This document shows, in pieces, positions 20,855 through 33,005 of a DNA stretch of 64,000 bases; the stretch's first letter is position 1; every line of letters begins with the position of its first letter. Source of the stretch: Paenibacillus anaericanus (GTDB lineage Bacteria; Bacillota; Bacilli; Paenibacillales; Paenibacillaceae); NCBI RefSeq assembly GCF_003994475.1, contig NZ_RZNY01000008.1:124001-188000 (forward strand). Direction: 5' to 3'. The translations under genes were made by a program, and so were the position numbers. Under the pieces are notes generated by a model that worked only from the letters and a program-made list of their open reading frames with translations, ran no database searches and was not told the DNA's origin.

Positions 20855-20886
20855 GGCAGTATAAGTAACGCAGTAATTATTTTGTC

Positions 20887-20920
20887 AAAACCTCTGGAGC
20901 TACACGACTCCGGAGGTTTT
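20887..20920 (+). terminator. Terminator after the GH26 gene
   Basis: AAAACCTC(T)GGAG and CTCC(G)GAGGTTTT form a stem with a CTACACGA loop; it closes the mannan island before lepA. Confidence 0.8.
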
Positions 20921-21056
20921 CATGTTGATACCACTATAAGATGATTCCAACCAAAAATTTCTAGCCGTTCATAATTATTAGCCAGCATTGCCGCCCTTCC
21001 CTTCAACTGATATAATGAATTGATTGTACTTCAATGGATTTGTGGTGGGGGTAAGG

Positions 21057-22871
21057 ATGACGGATATCAGAGCGAGACAACAAAAGATTCGAAATTTCAG
21101 TATCATTGCACATATAGACCATGGTAAATCGACACTAGCCGACCGTATTCTGGAATATACGGGGGCGCTAACTTCGCGTGAAATGCAGGAGCAAGTGCTA
21201 GATAATATGGACTTAGAACGTGAGCGTGGGATTACGATCAAACTGCAGGCTGTACGTTTGACGTATCGTGCGGATGACGGCGTTGAGTATTTGTTGAACC
21301 TGATCGATACACCGGGACACGTCGATTTCACGTATGAAGTATCCCGTAGCCTTGCGGCTTGTGAAGGGGCACTCTTGGTAGTAGATGCGGCACAAGGTAT
21401 TGAGGCGCAGACACTGGCTAACGTGTACTTGGCGCTAGATAATAATCTAGAGATTTTGCCTGTAATCAACAAGATCGATTTGCCAAGCGCTGATCCTGAC
21501 CGGGTGAAGCAGGAAATCGAAGACGTGATCGGGTTAGACGCAAGTGAGGCCGTACACGCTTCAGCAAAAGCAGGAATCGGGATTAAGGAAATATTGGAAC
21601 AGGTCGTTGCAAAGGTGCCTGCACCTACGGGTGACCCTGAACAACCGCTCAAAGCGCTTATTTTTGATTCGCATTATGACCCTTATAAGGGAGTAGTCGT
21701 ATACGTTCGGGTAATGGACGGGCAGATCAAAGCAGGCTCGAAGATCAAAATGATGGCTACAGGCAAAACGTTTGAGGTTATTGAGGTTGGGGCATTTATG
21801 CCGCGCATGACAACGGTAGATGAATTGAACGTCGGCGATGTAGGATTTTTCGTTGCTGGTATGAAGACTGTGGGTGATACCAGAGTCGGGGATACAGTAA
21901 CGGATGCTAAGAATCCAACAGCAGAGCCGCTGCCTGGTTATCGTAAAATCAATCCAATGGTTTATTGCGGATTATATCCGATCGAAACATCGGATTATAA
22001 CGATCTTCGTGAAGCATTAGAGAAGCTACAACTTAATGATGCGTCGCTTAGTTGGGAGCCGGAAACGTCGAGCGCACTTGGTTTCGGTTTCCGTTGCGGA
22101 TTCCTTGGATTACTCCACATGGATGTTATTCAGGAACGTATTGAACGCGAATTCAATATTCCGCTCATTACGACCGCACCAAGCGTTATTTATCACGTAA
22201 CACTAACAAATGGAGAGACAATTTCAATTGATAATCCATCTAACTATCCAGAAGCGGGTAAGCTCGATTATGTTGAAGAACCGTATGTGAAGGCTTCAAT
22301 TATTGTGCCGAATGATTATGTAGGTACCGTTATGGAGCTTTGCCAATCGAAGCGCGGCGAGTTTGTCAACATGGAATACCTTGATACGACACGGGTTACC
22401 ATTATTTATCAAGTTCCGTTGTCGGAAATCGTGTATGACTTCTTTGATCAATTGAAGTCCGGCACGAAAGGTTATGCTTCATTTGATTACGAAGTATCGG
22501 GTTACCGGAGATCTAATCTCGTCAAAATGGAAATCCTGCTCAATGGTGAACAAGTGGATGCTCTATCCTTCATCGTTCACCGTGACCGTGCTTACCATCG
22601 GGGTCGGATCATTTGCGAGAAGTTACGTCAGTTGATTCCTCGTCAAATGTTCGAGATTCCTATTCAAGCTTCAGTTGGTACGAAGGTAGTAGCCCGTGAG
22701 ACGGTTAAAGCATTGCGTAAGAACGTTCTCGCTAAATGCTACGGCGGTGATATTTCACGTAAGCGTAAGCTGCTCGAGAAGCAGAAAGAGGGTAAGAAAC
22801 GCATGAAACAGGTTGGTAGCGTTGAAGTCCCTCAAGAAGCGTTCATGGCAGTATTAAAGATCGATGAGTAA
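21057..22871 (+). CDS. lepA: Elongation factor 4 (LepA)
   Basis: 604 residues. Ribosome-associated GTPase implicated in translation quality control and back-translocation. GTPase motifs are visible: [15 protein letters not shown] (P-loop), DTPGHVDF and NKIDLPSA; the C-terminus has the LepA-specific domain ([37 protein letters not shown], given here in part: [15 protein letters not shown]). ATG 21057 gives the usual N-terminus [14 protein letters not shown] and follows GGTGGGG; the open frame extends upstream to 21024 but without support. Confidence 0.97.
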   Translation: MTDIRARQQKIRNFSIIAHIDHGKSTLADRILEYTGALTSREMQEQVLDNMDLERERGITIKLQAVRLTYRADDGVEYLLNLIDTPGHVDFTYEVSRSLAACEGALLVVDAAQGIEAQTLANVYLALDNNLEILPVINKIDLPSADPDRVKQEIEDVIGLDASEAVHASAKAGIGIKEILEQVVAKVPAPTGDPEQPLKALIFDSHYDPYKGVVVYVRVMDGQIKAGSKIKMMATGKTFEVIEVGAFMPRMTTVDELNVGDVGFFVAGMKTVGDTRVGDTVTDAKNPTAEPLPGYRKINPMVYCGLYPIETSDYNDLREALEKLQLNDASLSWEPETSSALGFGFRCGFLGLLHMDVIQERIEREFNIPLITTAPSVIYHVTLTNGETISIDNPSNYPEAGKLDYVEEPYVKASIIVPNDYVGTVMELCQSKRGEFVNMEYLDTTRVTIIYQVPLSEIVYDFFDQLKSGTKGYASFDYEVSGYRRSNLVKMEILLNGEQVDALSFIVHRDRAYHRGRIICEKLRQLIPRQMFEIPIQASVGTKVVARETVKALRKNVLAKCYGGDISRKRKLLEKQKEGKKRMKQVGSVEVPQEAFMAVLKIDE

Positions 22872-22893
22872 TTAGAGATCTCAAGAACATAGA

Positions 22894-22919
22894 GGGAAAG
22901 CCCACGGGCTTTCCCTTTT
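22894..22919 (+). terminator. Terminator after lepA
   Basis: GGGAAAGCC and GGCTTTCCC form a 9-bp stem with a four-base loop followed by TTTT, 22 bases after the lepA stop. Confidence 0.75.
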
Positions 22920-22951
22920 CCATACAAATAGAAGAAGAAGGAGGCATTACC

Positions 22952-24166
22952 GTGGACCAAATGTTAAAAAAGGATGGGCAGGCAATGCCGGATAACCACC
23001 AGACAGGGAGTACAGCTCCCAGTGCGGTATATATACACATACCGTTTTGCACAAATAAATGCTTTTACTGTGATTTCAACTCTTATGTGCTGAAGGATCA
23101 ACCGGTGATGGATTATTTGCGAGCGTTGGATCTTGAGATGGAGATGACCGTGCGGGACACACCGCCAGCTCAGATTAAAAGTATTTTTGTAGGCGGTGGA
23201 ACGCCGACGGTACTAAATCCGCAGGAAATGGAGTATTTCCTCGGTTCGGTGCGGAAGCACTTTGGTGACTGGTCATCGGATATTGAATTTTCAATGGAAG
23301 CCAATCCTGGCACGACAGATCTCGAGAAATTAGCAGTTATGAAAGATGGCGGCGTTAACCGAGTTAGCTTTGGTGTTCAGGCGTTTCAGAATGAATTGTT
23401 ATCGGGAATAGGACGAATCCATAATACTGATGATGTATACCGCAGTTTGGAGAATGCACAGAAGGTGGGCCTGAATAATTTATCCATCGATCTTATGTTT
23501 GGATTACCAAATCAAAGCGTAGAAATGTTGGATGAGAGTATTACCAAGGCACTCGAATTAGATTTGCCCCACTATTCTATCTATAGTCTCAAAGTTGAAG
23601 AGAATACGTTGTTCCATACGATGTTTAACAAGAACCAATTACCTCTCCCAACAGAAGAAGACGAGCTACAAATGTATCTACTACTCATGAAGCGGATGAG
23701 TGCGGCAGGTCGTAACCAATATGAGATTAGTAATTTTGCTAAGCCAGGAATGCAAAGTCGTCATAACATCACCTATTGGCGTAATGAGGATTATTATGGA
23801 CTTGGTGCGGGGGCACATGGATATGTAGGCCGGCAGCGTCATGTGAATATCAAAGGTGTTAACCCTTATGTTGAAGCAACTAAGGCAGGACTACCTCGTA
23901 TGCAGCAATTTATGGTTTCAGAAGAGGAAGCTATGGAAGATTTCGTCATGGTTGGTCTCAGGGTACTAGAGGGAATTCGAAGCGCTGACTTTACTTCACA
24001 ATTTAAAAAGTCGATTGAGGAAGTCTTTGAGAAGCCACTCGAAAAAATGCTAGATGCGGGCTTATTGGAAAGACACGCGGACGGGGGCGGGTATCGCCTC
24101 AGTGAGAAGGGAATCTTGTTCGGTAATGAAGTGTTCGCAGAGTTTATTGGCATACTGACGGTATAA
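22952..24166 (+). CDS. hemW: Heme chaperone HemW (radical SAM)
   Basis: 404 residues. HemW is a radical-SAM-family protein that binds haem and transfers it to respiratory proteins; it was long annotated as oxygen-independent coproporphyrinogen oxidase (HemN). The 4Fe-4S motif is Cys33-X3-Cys37-X2-Cys40 (IHIPFCTNKCFYCDF) and the glycine-rich motif FVGGGTPT follows. It lacks the fourth cysteine of true HemN (CXXXCXXC followed by F, not C). GTG 22952 follows AAGGAGG at 22938-22944. Position after lepA and before hrcA is conserved in Bacillota. Confidence 0.93.
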   Translation: MDQMLKKDGQAMPDNHQTGSTAPSAVYIHIPFCTNKCFYCDFNSYVLKDQPVMDYLRALDLEMEMTVRDTPPAQIKSIFVGGGTPTVLNPQEMEYFLGSVRKHFGDWSSDIEFSMEANPGTTDLEKLAVMKDGGVNRVSFGVQAFQNELLSGIGRIHNTDDVYRSLENAQKVGLNNLSIDLMFGLPNQSVEMLDESITKALELDLPHYSIYSLKVEENTLFHTMFNKNQLPLPTEEDELQMYLLLMKRMSAAGRNQYEISNFAKPGMQSRHNITYWRNEDYYGLGAGAHGYVGRQRHVNIKGVNPYVEATKAGLPRMQQFMVSEEEAMEDFVMVGLRVLEGIRSADFTSQFKKSIEEVFEKPLEKMLDAGLLERHADGGGYRLSEKGILFGNEVFAEFIGILTV

Positions 24167-24247
24167 AAATAATTGTTTTACTCCCTTGATTATATATACA
24201 ACATAATGTATATTTATTCGTATTAGTTTGAATTTGGGAGGAATAAA

Positions 24248-24721
24248 ATGGGAACTCCGGCCGTGATTGTATGCAGAAAAGCGAGACTTGAGGACGTAGA
24301 GCCTCTTTATATAATGATAGAAGATTATGCTCGTCGTGGAATCATGCTTCCACGTTCGCGTCAATTACTGGAACGGCAGATCTCTGATTTTGTTGTCACA
24401 GAAGTTGAGGGCGTAGTCGTAGGCTGTGGATCATTGTGCAGGCTAGGAGATGAACTGGTAGAAATACGTTCATTAGGCATTTCTGAAGGGCACAAGGGGC
24501 GTGGGCTTGGTTCTATGCTTGTTGACCTATTAATAGAGGAAGCAAGAAATCAGAAAATCCCTAAAGTAATGGCGTTGACCTATGAAGTTTCGTTTTTTCT
24601 GAAAAATGGATTCACGGTCGTTGAGAAAGATATTTTCCCTGAGAAAGTTTGGACCGACTGCGTAAACTGTGCAAAACAGCATTGCTGTGATGAAATAGCT
24701 GTCCTTAAGATACTGGACTGA
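24248..24721 (+). CDS. GNAT-family N-acetyltransferase
   Basis: 157 residues. The acetyl-CoA-binding signature GHKGRGLGSMLVDLLIEEAR is clear. The overall pattern (RKARLEDVEPLYIMI at the start, SFFLKNGFTVVEKDIFPEKVWTDC toward the end, a Cys-rich tail CVNCAKQHCCDE) resembles the amino-acid acetyltransferase (ArgA-like) domain group, but the substrate cannot be assigned. It sits between hemW and the heat-shock operon; its own GGAGG (24238-24242) precedes ATG 24248. Confidence 0.82.
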   Translation: MGTPAVIVCRKARLEDVEPLYIMIEDYARRGIMLPRSRQLLERQISDFVVTEVEGVVVGCGSLCRLGDELVEIRSLGISEGHKGRGLGSMLVDLLIEEARNQKIPKVMALTYEVSFFLKNGFTVVEKDIFPEKVWTDCVNCAKQHCCDEIAVLKILD

Positions 24722-24763
24722 CTTGACAATCGTCAGGTCGGTTTGGTATTTTTGTATTAGTGA

Positions 24764-24790
24764 TTAGCACTCGTTAGGCATGAGTGCTAA
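24764..24790 (+). promoter_or_regulatory. CIRCE operator (HrcA binding site)
   Basis: TTAGCACTC - 9 bases - GAGTGCTAA, a perfect match to the CIRCE consensus, 33 bases upstream of hrcA. HrcA bound here represses the hrcA-grpE-dnaK-dnaJ operon until heat stress titrates GroEL. A possible TTGACA (24723-24728)/TATTTT promoter lies just upstream, overlapping a stem that may also terminate the preceding gene. Confidence 0.97.
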
Positions 24791-24823
24791 ATAATCGGCT
24801 TAAGGCCTTTAGGAGGGATAATG

Positions 24824-25858
24824 ATGTTGACCGAACGCCAAAGAATGATTCTTACTGCAATAGTAGACGATTATATTCGTTCTGCGGAACCTGTAGGATC
24901 CCGAAGTATTTCCAAACGTGGAGATGTCGGCTATAGTCCAGCTACCATTCGTAATGAAATGGCGGACTTAGAGGAACTGGGTTTTCTGGAACAACCTCAC
25001 ACTTCTGCAGGCCGCATACCTTCCCACAAGGGTTACCGATACTATGTGGATCACATGTCTCCGTTCAATCTGCTTACTCCCGAGGAACTCGTCACATTAA
25101 AGACGTCTTTCGCGGAGAAGCTTAACGCAATTGAAGAGGTTGTCCAGCATGCAGGTACGATATTGTCCCAAATGACCAATTACACATCCATCTTGCTGGG
25201 TCCAGAGGTTTTTCATACATCGTTGCGCCATTTCGAGTTGATTCCTTTGAACGAGAATACGGCTGTGGCGATCGTCGTGACGAATACGGGCCAGGTGGAG
25301 AATAAGACGGTCACCATTCCAGCCGGTGTTTCGGTTTCGGAAATGGAGAAGGTCGTCAATCTGCTTAATCGCAAATTGACTGGGGTACCTATATATAAGC
25401 TGAAATCTGCTCTGCACAATGAAATTGGGCAAGAAATGCAAAGACACATCAATCATTTTGAAGGTCTGATGAATATGCTGAGCGAAGTGTTGGACAGTGA
25501 TGGAACAGATAGTCAAAGACTGTTCCTCAGCGGGACGACAAATATGCTGACTCAACCTGAATTTAGGGATGTTGACAAAGTGAAAAGCATATTGGATCTG
25601 TTGGAGGAAACTCCTACGTTACTCAAGATGATGACTTCTGCATCAACGGGCTCCGGGATTCAGGTCCGTATCGGTATGGAGAACGATCATGAAGCCTTTT
25701 CCAGTTGTAGCCTTATAACAGCTACTTATGCTATTGAAGGTCAAGCAGTCGGGACGATCGGTATTTTGGGACCAACGAGGATGGAGTATGCACGAGTGAT
25801 GTTGATATTGGATGTTTTATCCAAAGACTTAACAAAACTCTTGTCACGAGGGCATTAA
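24824..25858 (+). CDS. hrcA: Heat-inducible transcription repressor HrcA
   Basis: 344 residues. Winged-helix repressor of the CIRCE regulon (MLTERQRMILTAIVDDYI; SPATIRNEMADLEELGFLEQPHTSAGRIPS is the DNA-binding region, quoted here in part: ATIRNEMADLEELGF). The C-terminal GAF-like and dimerisation parts end IGILGPTRMEYARVM. ATG 24824 spaces six bases from AGGAGGG; the neighbouring ATG 24821 is only three bases away. First gene of the heat-shock operon, controlled by its own product through the CIRCE site. Confidence 0.96.
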   Translation: MLTERQRMILTAIVDDYIRSAEPVGSRSISKRGDVGYSPATIRNEMADLEELGFLEQPHTSAGRIPSHKGYRYYVDHMSPFNLLTPEELVTLKTSFAEKLNAIEEVVQHAGTILSQMTNYTSILLGPEVFHTSLRHFELIPLNENTAVAIVVTNTGQVENKTVTIPAGVSVSEMEKVVNLLNRKLTGVPIYKLKSALHNEIGQEMQRHINHFEGLMNMLSEVLDSDGTDSQRLFLSGTTNMLTQPEFRDVDKVKSILDLLEETPTLLKMMTSASTGSGIQVRIGMENDHEAFSSCSLITATYAIEGQAVGTIGILGPTRMEYARVMLILDVLSKDLTKLLSRGH

Positions 25859-25904
25859 TCTGAATGAATTAATGGGATTATCGTATGTTAAGGAGGTGAG
25901 TATC

Positions 25905-28419
<2,515 letters not shown>

Positions 28420-28471
28420 TTCCCTGTCACGGGTACGTTAATTTCTGAATAAGCTTTGGTGAACCGGGAAG

Positions 28472-28508
28472 GTCAAAGTGCGGGACACTCCGCGCTTTGA
28501 CTTTCCTT
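28472..28508 (+). terminator. Hairpin between dnaK and dnaJ (partial terminator or processing site)
   Basis: GTCAAAGTGCGGG and TCCGCGCTTTGAC form a 13-bp stem with G-T pairs and a four-base loop, followed by TTCCTTTT. It may lower read-through from dnaK into dnaJ, giving less DnaJ than DnaK. Confidence 0.6.
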
Positions 28509-28569
28509 TTGCCGGGTTATGGGAGTAACTCATTCGGCAGGTAACAAAGGATATAACGGGGGTGGAAGA

Positions 28570-29688
28570 GTGGCTGAGAAACGCGATTATTACGAGGTGT
28601 TGGGCCTTGGTAAGAATGCTTCTGATGAAGAGATTAAGAAGGCTTATCGTAAGATGGCCCGTCAGTATCACCCAGACGTAAATAAAGCGGCTGATGCTGA
28701 ATCGAAATTTAAAGAAGTTAAAGAAGCCTATGATGTGTTAAGCGATTCTGGGCAACGTGCAAGATATGACCAGTATGGACATGTTGATCCGAACCAAGGT
28801 GGATTCTCCGGTGGCGGAGATTTCGGCGGATTTGGCGATATCTTTGATATGTTCTTCGGTGGTGGAGGCGGTGGTAGACGCGATCCAAACGGTCCACAAC
28901 GGGGGAACGATCTACAATATACGATGACTGTTGAGTTTAAAGAAGCCGTGTTCGGTAAAGAGACTGATATTACGATTCCACGGACTGAGAGTTGCGATAC
29001 TTGTTTTGGATCTGGAGCGAAACCAGGAACGAAACCGGAGAAGTGCTCGGTCTGTCATGGTTCCGGTCAACAAGAAGTCGTACAAAATACTCCATTCGGT
29101 CGTATGGTGAACCGCCGTGCATGTAACAATTGCGGTGGTAAGGGACAAATCATCAAAGAAAAATGCGGAACTTGTCATGGTAATGGTAGCGTGAAGAAGC
29201 AACGTAAAATCCATGTACGCATTCCTGCGGGTGTGGATGATGGTGCACAGCTTCGCATGACAGGTGAAGGTGAAGGTGGTCTTCGTGGTGGTCCGGCGGG
29301 TGATCTCTACATCATCATCCGTGTGAAAACTCATGATTTCTTCCAGCGTGAAGGCGACGACATCTATTGTGAAGTTCCTTTGACCTTTGCTCAAGCAGCG
29401 CTTGGTGATGAGATAGAAATACCGACTCTGACTGAGAAGGTCAAGCTTAAGGTACCAGCTGGTACACAAACGGGCACCTATTTCCGTCTCAAAGGCAAAG
29501 GTGTTCCGCGGCTTCGTGGTATTGGCCAAGGCGATCAACACATCAAGGTAGTGGTGGTTACGCCAAGCAAGTTGAGTGATGAGCAAAAGGATCTCATGCG
29601 TCAGATCGCAGCAATGGATGGAGAACATACTCATGAGCATGAACAATCGTTCTTTGATCGGGTAAAGCGAGCGTTTCGTGGAGATTGA
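28570..29688 (+). CDS. dnaJ: Chaperone protein DnaJ (Hsp40)
   Basis: 372 residues from GTG 28570 ([13 protein letters not shown]). J-domain with HPD at residues 34-36, Gly/Phe-rich region ([16 protein letters not shown]), four CXXCXGXG zinc repeats ([33 protein letters not shown]) and the C-terminal substrate domain. The frame is open upstream to 28519, but no binding site supports a longer form. Stimulates DnaK ATPase and delivers substrates. Confidence 0.97.
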   Translation: MAEKRDYYEVLGLGKNASDEEIKKAYRKMARQYHPDVNKAADAESKFKEVKEAYDVLSDSGQRARYDQYGHVDPNQGGFSGGGDFGGFGDIFDMFFGGGGGGRRDPNGPQRGNDLQYTMTVEFKEAVFGKETDITIPRTESCDTCFGSGAKPGTKPEKCSVCHGSGQQEVVQNTPFGRMVNRRACNNCGGKGQIIKEKCGTCHGNGSVKKQRKIHVRIPAGVDDGAQLRMTGEGEGGLRGGPAGDLYIIIRVKTHDFFQREGDDIYCEVPLTFAQAALGDEIEIPTLTEKVKLKVPAGTQTGTYFRLKGKGVPRLRGIGQGDQHIKVVVVTPSKLSDEQKDLMRQIAAMDGEHTHEHEQSFFDRVKRAFRGD

Positions 29689-29720
29689 CTGAAATAAGAC
29701 AGATATTATACTAAAATAAA

Positions 29721-29755
29721 ACAAGCCGACATCATGTTGATGTCGGCTTGTTCTT
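29721..29755. terminator. Bidirectional terminator after dnaJ
   Basis: ACAAGCCGACATCA and TGATGTCGGCTTGT form a perfect 14-bp stem with a TGT loop, flanked by A-rich and T-rich runs. It ends the heat-shock operon and the convergent membrane-protein gene. Confidence 0.88.
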
Positions 29756-29775
29756 TATCGCTTATTGTATATGTG

Positions 29776-30216
29776 TTAGTTAATTCGTTTTGGTCGTCTT
29801 GGTTGGTTTTTGAAGCGGCGATATAAAGCAACTACTACCATGATAATCAAGAAGATAGCGAAGAGGTTAACAAGCATTCCTAGTACGTTACCCAAGAAGC
29901 CCATTCCACCAAACATACCTCCGAAGAGCATCCCTGCAAGCCCACCGATCATAAGACCTTTCATCAGTCCGCCACCGCTAAAGAATCCTCTTCCTTTATT
30001 AGCTGCCCCTGTTGATGTTCCTGTTGTTGATTTGTTGTTTGAAGTAGTATCCGATTTCTGTATGTCAGTAGTCTTTGATTTGTTGGGGTTCGTAAATGAA
30101 CTACTTGGCCCCGATTTGAATCCTCCGCCTCTTCTTTTCGCATCTGTCACATCAGTGGAAGTGAAGGACAAGATCAAGGTGAAGGCCATCATAATCATAA
30201 ATATTCTTTTCATCAT
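29776..30216 (-). CDS. Small Gly/Ser-rich membrane protein (Tim44-like annotation group)
   Basis: 146 residues from ATG 30216 after TAGGAGGG. An N-terminal signal/anchor (IFMIMMAFTLILSFTSTDVTDA), a Ser/Thr/Asn/Lys-rich linker, a glycine-rich hydrophobic hairpin (GLMIGGLAGMLFGGMFGGMG) and a C-terminal membrane helix followed by a basic tail. Similar Bacillota proteins are often annotated as Tim44-like or simply membrane proteins; I do not know a function. It is convergent with dnaJ and interrupts the dnaJ-prmA pairing seen in B. subtilis. Confidence 0.65.
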   Translation of the reverse strand: MMKRIFMIMMAFTLILSFTSTDVTDAKRRGGGFKSGPSSSFTNPNKSKTTDIQKSDTTSNNKSTTGTSTGAANKGRGFFSGGGLMKGLMIGGLAGMLFGGMFGGMGFLGNVLGMLVNLFAIFLIIMVVVALYRRFKNQPRRPKRIN

Positions 30217-30306
30217 GCTGAATAAAACCCTCCTAGAGTATGTGTCTGTGTCTATTTGAGTATTACGGGAAATAGGACAAATAGTTTCAAATTTTTTATA
30301 TCGCAA

Positions 30307-30724
30307 TTTTAGCTCATACCTAAGACTAGTGCTTGAAAACAGGAGCGTAGATAGCCGCTACGATGACGAATTATTCTTACGATCGCTGTTGCCCTCAGAT
30401 TTCCTGATTATTTAACCGCATATTGGGTAGAAATCCGATGGCAAAGCATAGGCTTCCGAAGTAGCTTTCCTGCGGAAAGCTTTTAGGCGAACGCAGCTTA
30501 TGCTTCCGAGGTAGCTTCCCAAGGGAAGCTTTTAGCTTCTCCAGAACAATTTAGTCCTCTTCGCTTCGATCTACATGATTCCAAGCACTAATTATGGTTT
30601 TGAGCCGCAATTATTGATTATTATTTTGAATAATGTGGAGAGTTAAATTACATGCTAAAAGTTCAAGGAACTGCTATATGGCAGCCTCTATTTTATCCTT
30701 ATATGAAGGAAGGGAAGGATTTAG
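30307..30724. other. Intergenic region with two related hairpin repeats
   Basis: No gene is seen in these 418 bases. At about 30447-30485 and 30503-30540 two related blocks occur, each with CTTCCGA(A/G)GTAGCTT followed by a short hairpin (AGCTTTCC..GGAAAGCTTTTAG and AGCTTCCC..GGGAAGCTTTTAG). An inverted relative of the first block (TACTTCGGAAGCCTAAGC) lies at about 35488, so this is probably a dispersed intergenic repeat. Confidence 0.5.
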
Positions 30725-31096
30725 ATGGGTGAGAAAAATATTCTGGCGTATTTCAGAAGTCCGGAGGAAGCGGAAGTTGTTGCAGGTAAACTGAATTCGC
30801 TTCGTGCAATCGATGTATCCATTGACCGTTTCAGTCGATATCCTGAAGAAGGTTATGATGTAATGAATTCTATCGCAGGTAGCGGGAGTGGTTTAGCGGC
30901 AACCTTTTTACAGCAGACTAGTATTGGAATCCCAGGCGCAGAGATTCTAGCTGCTGCAGATCCGGCAAATAGCGGCATGAGTCATGGCGGACAAGGTGGA
31001 CCTACGGGTCATGATATTTTGCTGACTGCCGTAGTAGACGAGGAGGTTCATCATCAGGCTCTGCAATTCATTGAGGAGGCTGGGGGACTTATGTAG
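30725..31096 (+). CDS. Conserved hypothetical protein
   Basis: 123 residues, ATG 30725 after GAAGGGAAGG. The first 45 residues (NILAYFRSPEEAEVVAGKLN) look like a ferredoxin-like alpha/beta unit of the general-stress or YflT-like kind; the middle is Gly/Ser/His-rich (MSHGGQGGPTGHD) and the end again alpha/beta (LLTAVVDEEVHHQALQFIEE). I do not recognise a named family. A strong terminator follows at 31166-31189. Confidence 0.6.
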   Translation: MGEKNILAYFRSPEEAEVVAGKLNSLRAIDVSIDRFSRYPEEGYDVMNSIAGSGSGLAATFLQQTSIGIPGAEILAAADPANSGMSHGGQGGPTGHDILLTAVVDEEVHHQALQFIEEAGGLM

Positions 31097-31165
31097 CTGA
31101 GGAGCTTTTTTACTGAGCTATTTGCTGACGTAATGGCTGACCTATGTTGTGTACATTATCTCATT

Positions 31166-31189
31166 AAAAGCCGCCTACGCGGCTTTTTT
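31166..31189 (+). terminator. Terminator before prmA
   Basis: AAAAGCCGC and GCGGCTTTT form a 9-bp stem with a CTAC loop and a run of T. Confidence 0.88.
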
Positions 31190-31255
31190 GTCACTACATG
31201 TATTCTATAGTACAATGGATCTTATGCAAGAATTGCTGAGGAGGAAGACAAAGAG

Positions 31256-32224
31256 ATGATTTGGAGAGAGATGAAGATACATACGACGGAGCAAGCAATG
31301 GAGATGATCTCTAACTTTCTGCATGAAGCTGGTGCAGGAGGCGTTACCATTGAAGAACCTGTTGATAACAATAAACCACGGGACACATCCCTTGGAGAAT
31401 TTTACGACATACCACCGAATGATATTCCAGAAGGAGAGGTCTGGCTTAGCGGCTATTTTCCTGAAGGAATTGATATGGAGGCCGTGATTAAGGAAGTAAG
31501 TCAGCGGTCCGAGGAATTGCGAGAGTTTGATATCGATCCGGGTAGCATAATCATTTCAGTGAAAGATGTTAATGATGATGATTGGGCTAACAATTGGAAG
31601 CAATATTTCAAACCGCTCCGTGTATCTAGTCAGTTGACCATCAAACCAACCTGGGAAGAGTATACGCCTCAGAGTGCGGATGAGAAGATCATAGAACTGG
31701 ATCCCGGTATGGCCTTCGGAACGGGAACACACCCTACCACAACGCTCTGCCTTCGGGCACTAGAGGGTATTATTCATGACGGGGATGATGTGATCGATGT
31801 CGGAACAGGTTCGGGTATTCTGGCGATCGGTGCATGTCTATTGGGTGCTTCTCGTGTGCTTGCGCTTGACTTAGATCCAGTTGCAGTAACCATCGCGGGA
31901 GAAAATGTTACATTAAACAACCTAGAGGAAAAAATTACGGTAGTCGAGAGTGATTTACTGTCAGTTATCACCAAAGGAGTAGGACTTGAGCTTGGCATTA
32001 CAGTACCTGTCCGGGTGGTTGTAGCCAACATACTGGCAGAAGTTATTCTGTTGTTTCCTGATGATGTCTATCAGGCGTTACAACCGGGAGGATACTTTAT
32101 TGCGTCCGGTATATATAAGAATAAAGAACAAGTCGTGAGGGAAGGACTTCTAGCGGCGGGCTTCGAAATTGAGGAGACTGCTCGTGAAGAAGACTGGATT
32201 GCTTTCGTGGCTAGAAAGAGGTAA
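31256..32224 (+). CDS. prmA: Ribosomal protein L11 methyltransferase
   Basis: 322 residues. S-adenosylmethionine-dependent methylation of ribosomal protein L11. N-terminal substrate domain (MIWREMKIHTTEQAMEMI), then the Rossmann methyltransferase domain with GTGTHPTTTLCLRALE, motif I DVGTGSGILAIGACLLG and VVANILAEVI. Follows the heat-shock genes as in other Bacillota, after two inserted genes. GAGGAGG precedes ATG 31256. Confidence 0.96.
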   Translation: MIWREMKIHTTEQAMEMISNFLHEAGAGGVTIEEPVDNNKPRDTSLGEFYDIPPNDIPEGEVWLSGYFPEGIDMEAVIKEVSQRSEELREFDIDPGSIIISVKDVNDDDWANNWKQYFKPLRVSSQLTIKPTWEEYTPQSADEKIIELDPGMAFGTGTHPTTTLCLRALEGIIHDGDDVIDVGTGSGILAIGACLLGASRVLALDLDPVAVTIAGENVTLNNLEEKITVVESDLLSVITKGVGLELGITVPVRVVVANILAEVILLFPDDVYQALQPGGYFIASGIYKNKEQVVREGLLAAGFEIEETAREEDWIAFVARKR

Positions 32225-32230
32225 TTTTCC

Positions 32231-32914
32231 ATGGAGTTTCTAAATCAGTTGCTGCGATATCCAATTGAGCAACTTCCATTCTATTTGACCACTTTAGTTA
32301 TTGCTTTTACAGTGCATGAGTTCTCCCATGCTTATTTCGCTAATAAGTTCGGTGACCCAACGGCCAAGATGCTTGGCCGGGTAACACTAAATCCGACGGT
32401 TCATTTTGATCTATTGGGAATAATCCTACTATTGATTGCTGGATTTGGTTGGGCAAGACCGGTACCTGTTAATCGGGCCAATTTCAGTAAGCCTAGGTTG
32501 ATGGGGGTTATCGTCTCTGTCGCTGGACCGCTTAGTAATCTAGTACTAGGGGTACTCGGTACATTGATCTATGTTATGTTAGTTCAATTTGGCGTGATAG
32601 ATGCGATTACTAACGATAAACTACTGGAAGCAATCAAAATGTTCTTTGGTTTATTTACTTTGATGAACTTTTTCTTATTCCTATTTAATCTTATTCCATT
32701 GCCTCCGCTGGATGGGTATCGGATTTTGGAAGATCTGCTGCCACGGTCTATGCTTGGCTCGTTTAAGAAGTTTGAACAATGGTCCATGTTTATCTTCTTG
32801 TTACTCATAGTCGTTCCACCGTTGCAAAGGTATACGATCACACCACTTTACCAAGCGGCACGATCGATGTATTTGTCCTTCGCTAGATTTTTCCTTGTGT
32901 TGTTTGGAGCTTAG
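32231..32914 (+). CDS. Site-2-protease-family membrane metalloprotease (M50)
   Basis: 227 residues, about five membrane segments. The zinc motif HEFSH (HEXXH) lies in the first helix after TLVIAFTV, and the second motif NLIPLPPLDGYRIL contains the Asp ligand of the NPXXDG type. It resembles the YwhC group of M50 peptidases, whose substrates are mostly unknown. It starts six bases after prmA, so it is probably cotranscribed. Confidence 0.88.
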   Translation: MEFLNQLLRYPIEQLPFYLTTLVIAFTVHEFSHAYFANKFGDPTAKMLGRVTLNPTVHFDLLGIILLLIAGFGWARPVPVNRANFSKPRLMGVIVSVAGPLSNLVLGVLGTLIYVMLVQFGVIDAITNDKLLEAIKMFFGLFTLMNFFLFLFNLIPLPPLDGYRILEDLLPRSMLGSFKKFEQWSMFIFLLLIVVPPLQRYTITPLYQAARSMYLSFARFFLVLFGA

Positions 32915-33005
32915 AAGAACTATTGGGCTTAGAAGAAGTACTGGTAAGCGAAATATAAAAGTTGTATGATGTATTTTGGTAATTTGAGACAAGGATTGAT
33001 GACAT

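Noticed and set aside
20978..21652. 224-codon minus-strand ORF
   Set aside because: Antisense shadow of lepA.
22952..24166. Coproporphyrinogen III dehydrogenase HemN
   Set aside because: The radical-SAM motif is CXXXCXXCXF-type without the extra Cys of HemN, and the locus is the conserved lepA-hemW position.
28912..29724. 270-codon minus-strand ORF
   Set aside because: Antisense shadow of dnaJ created by codon bias.
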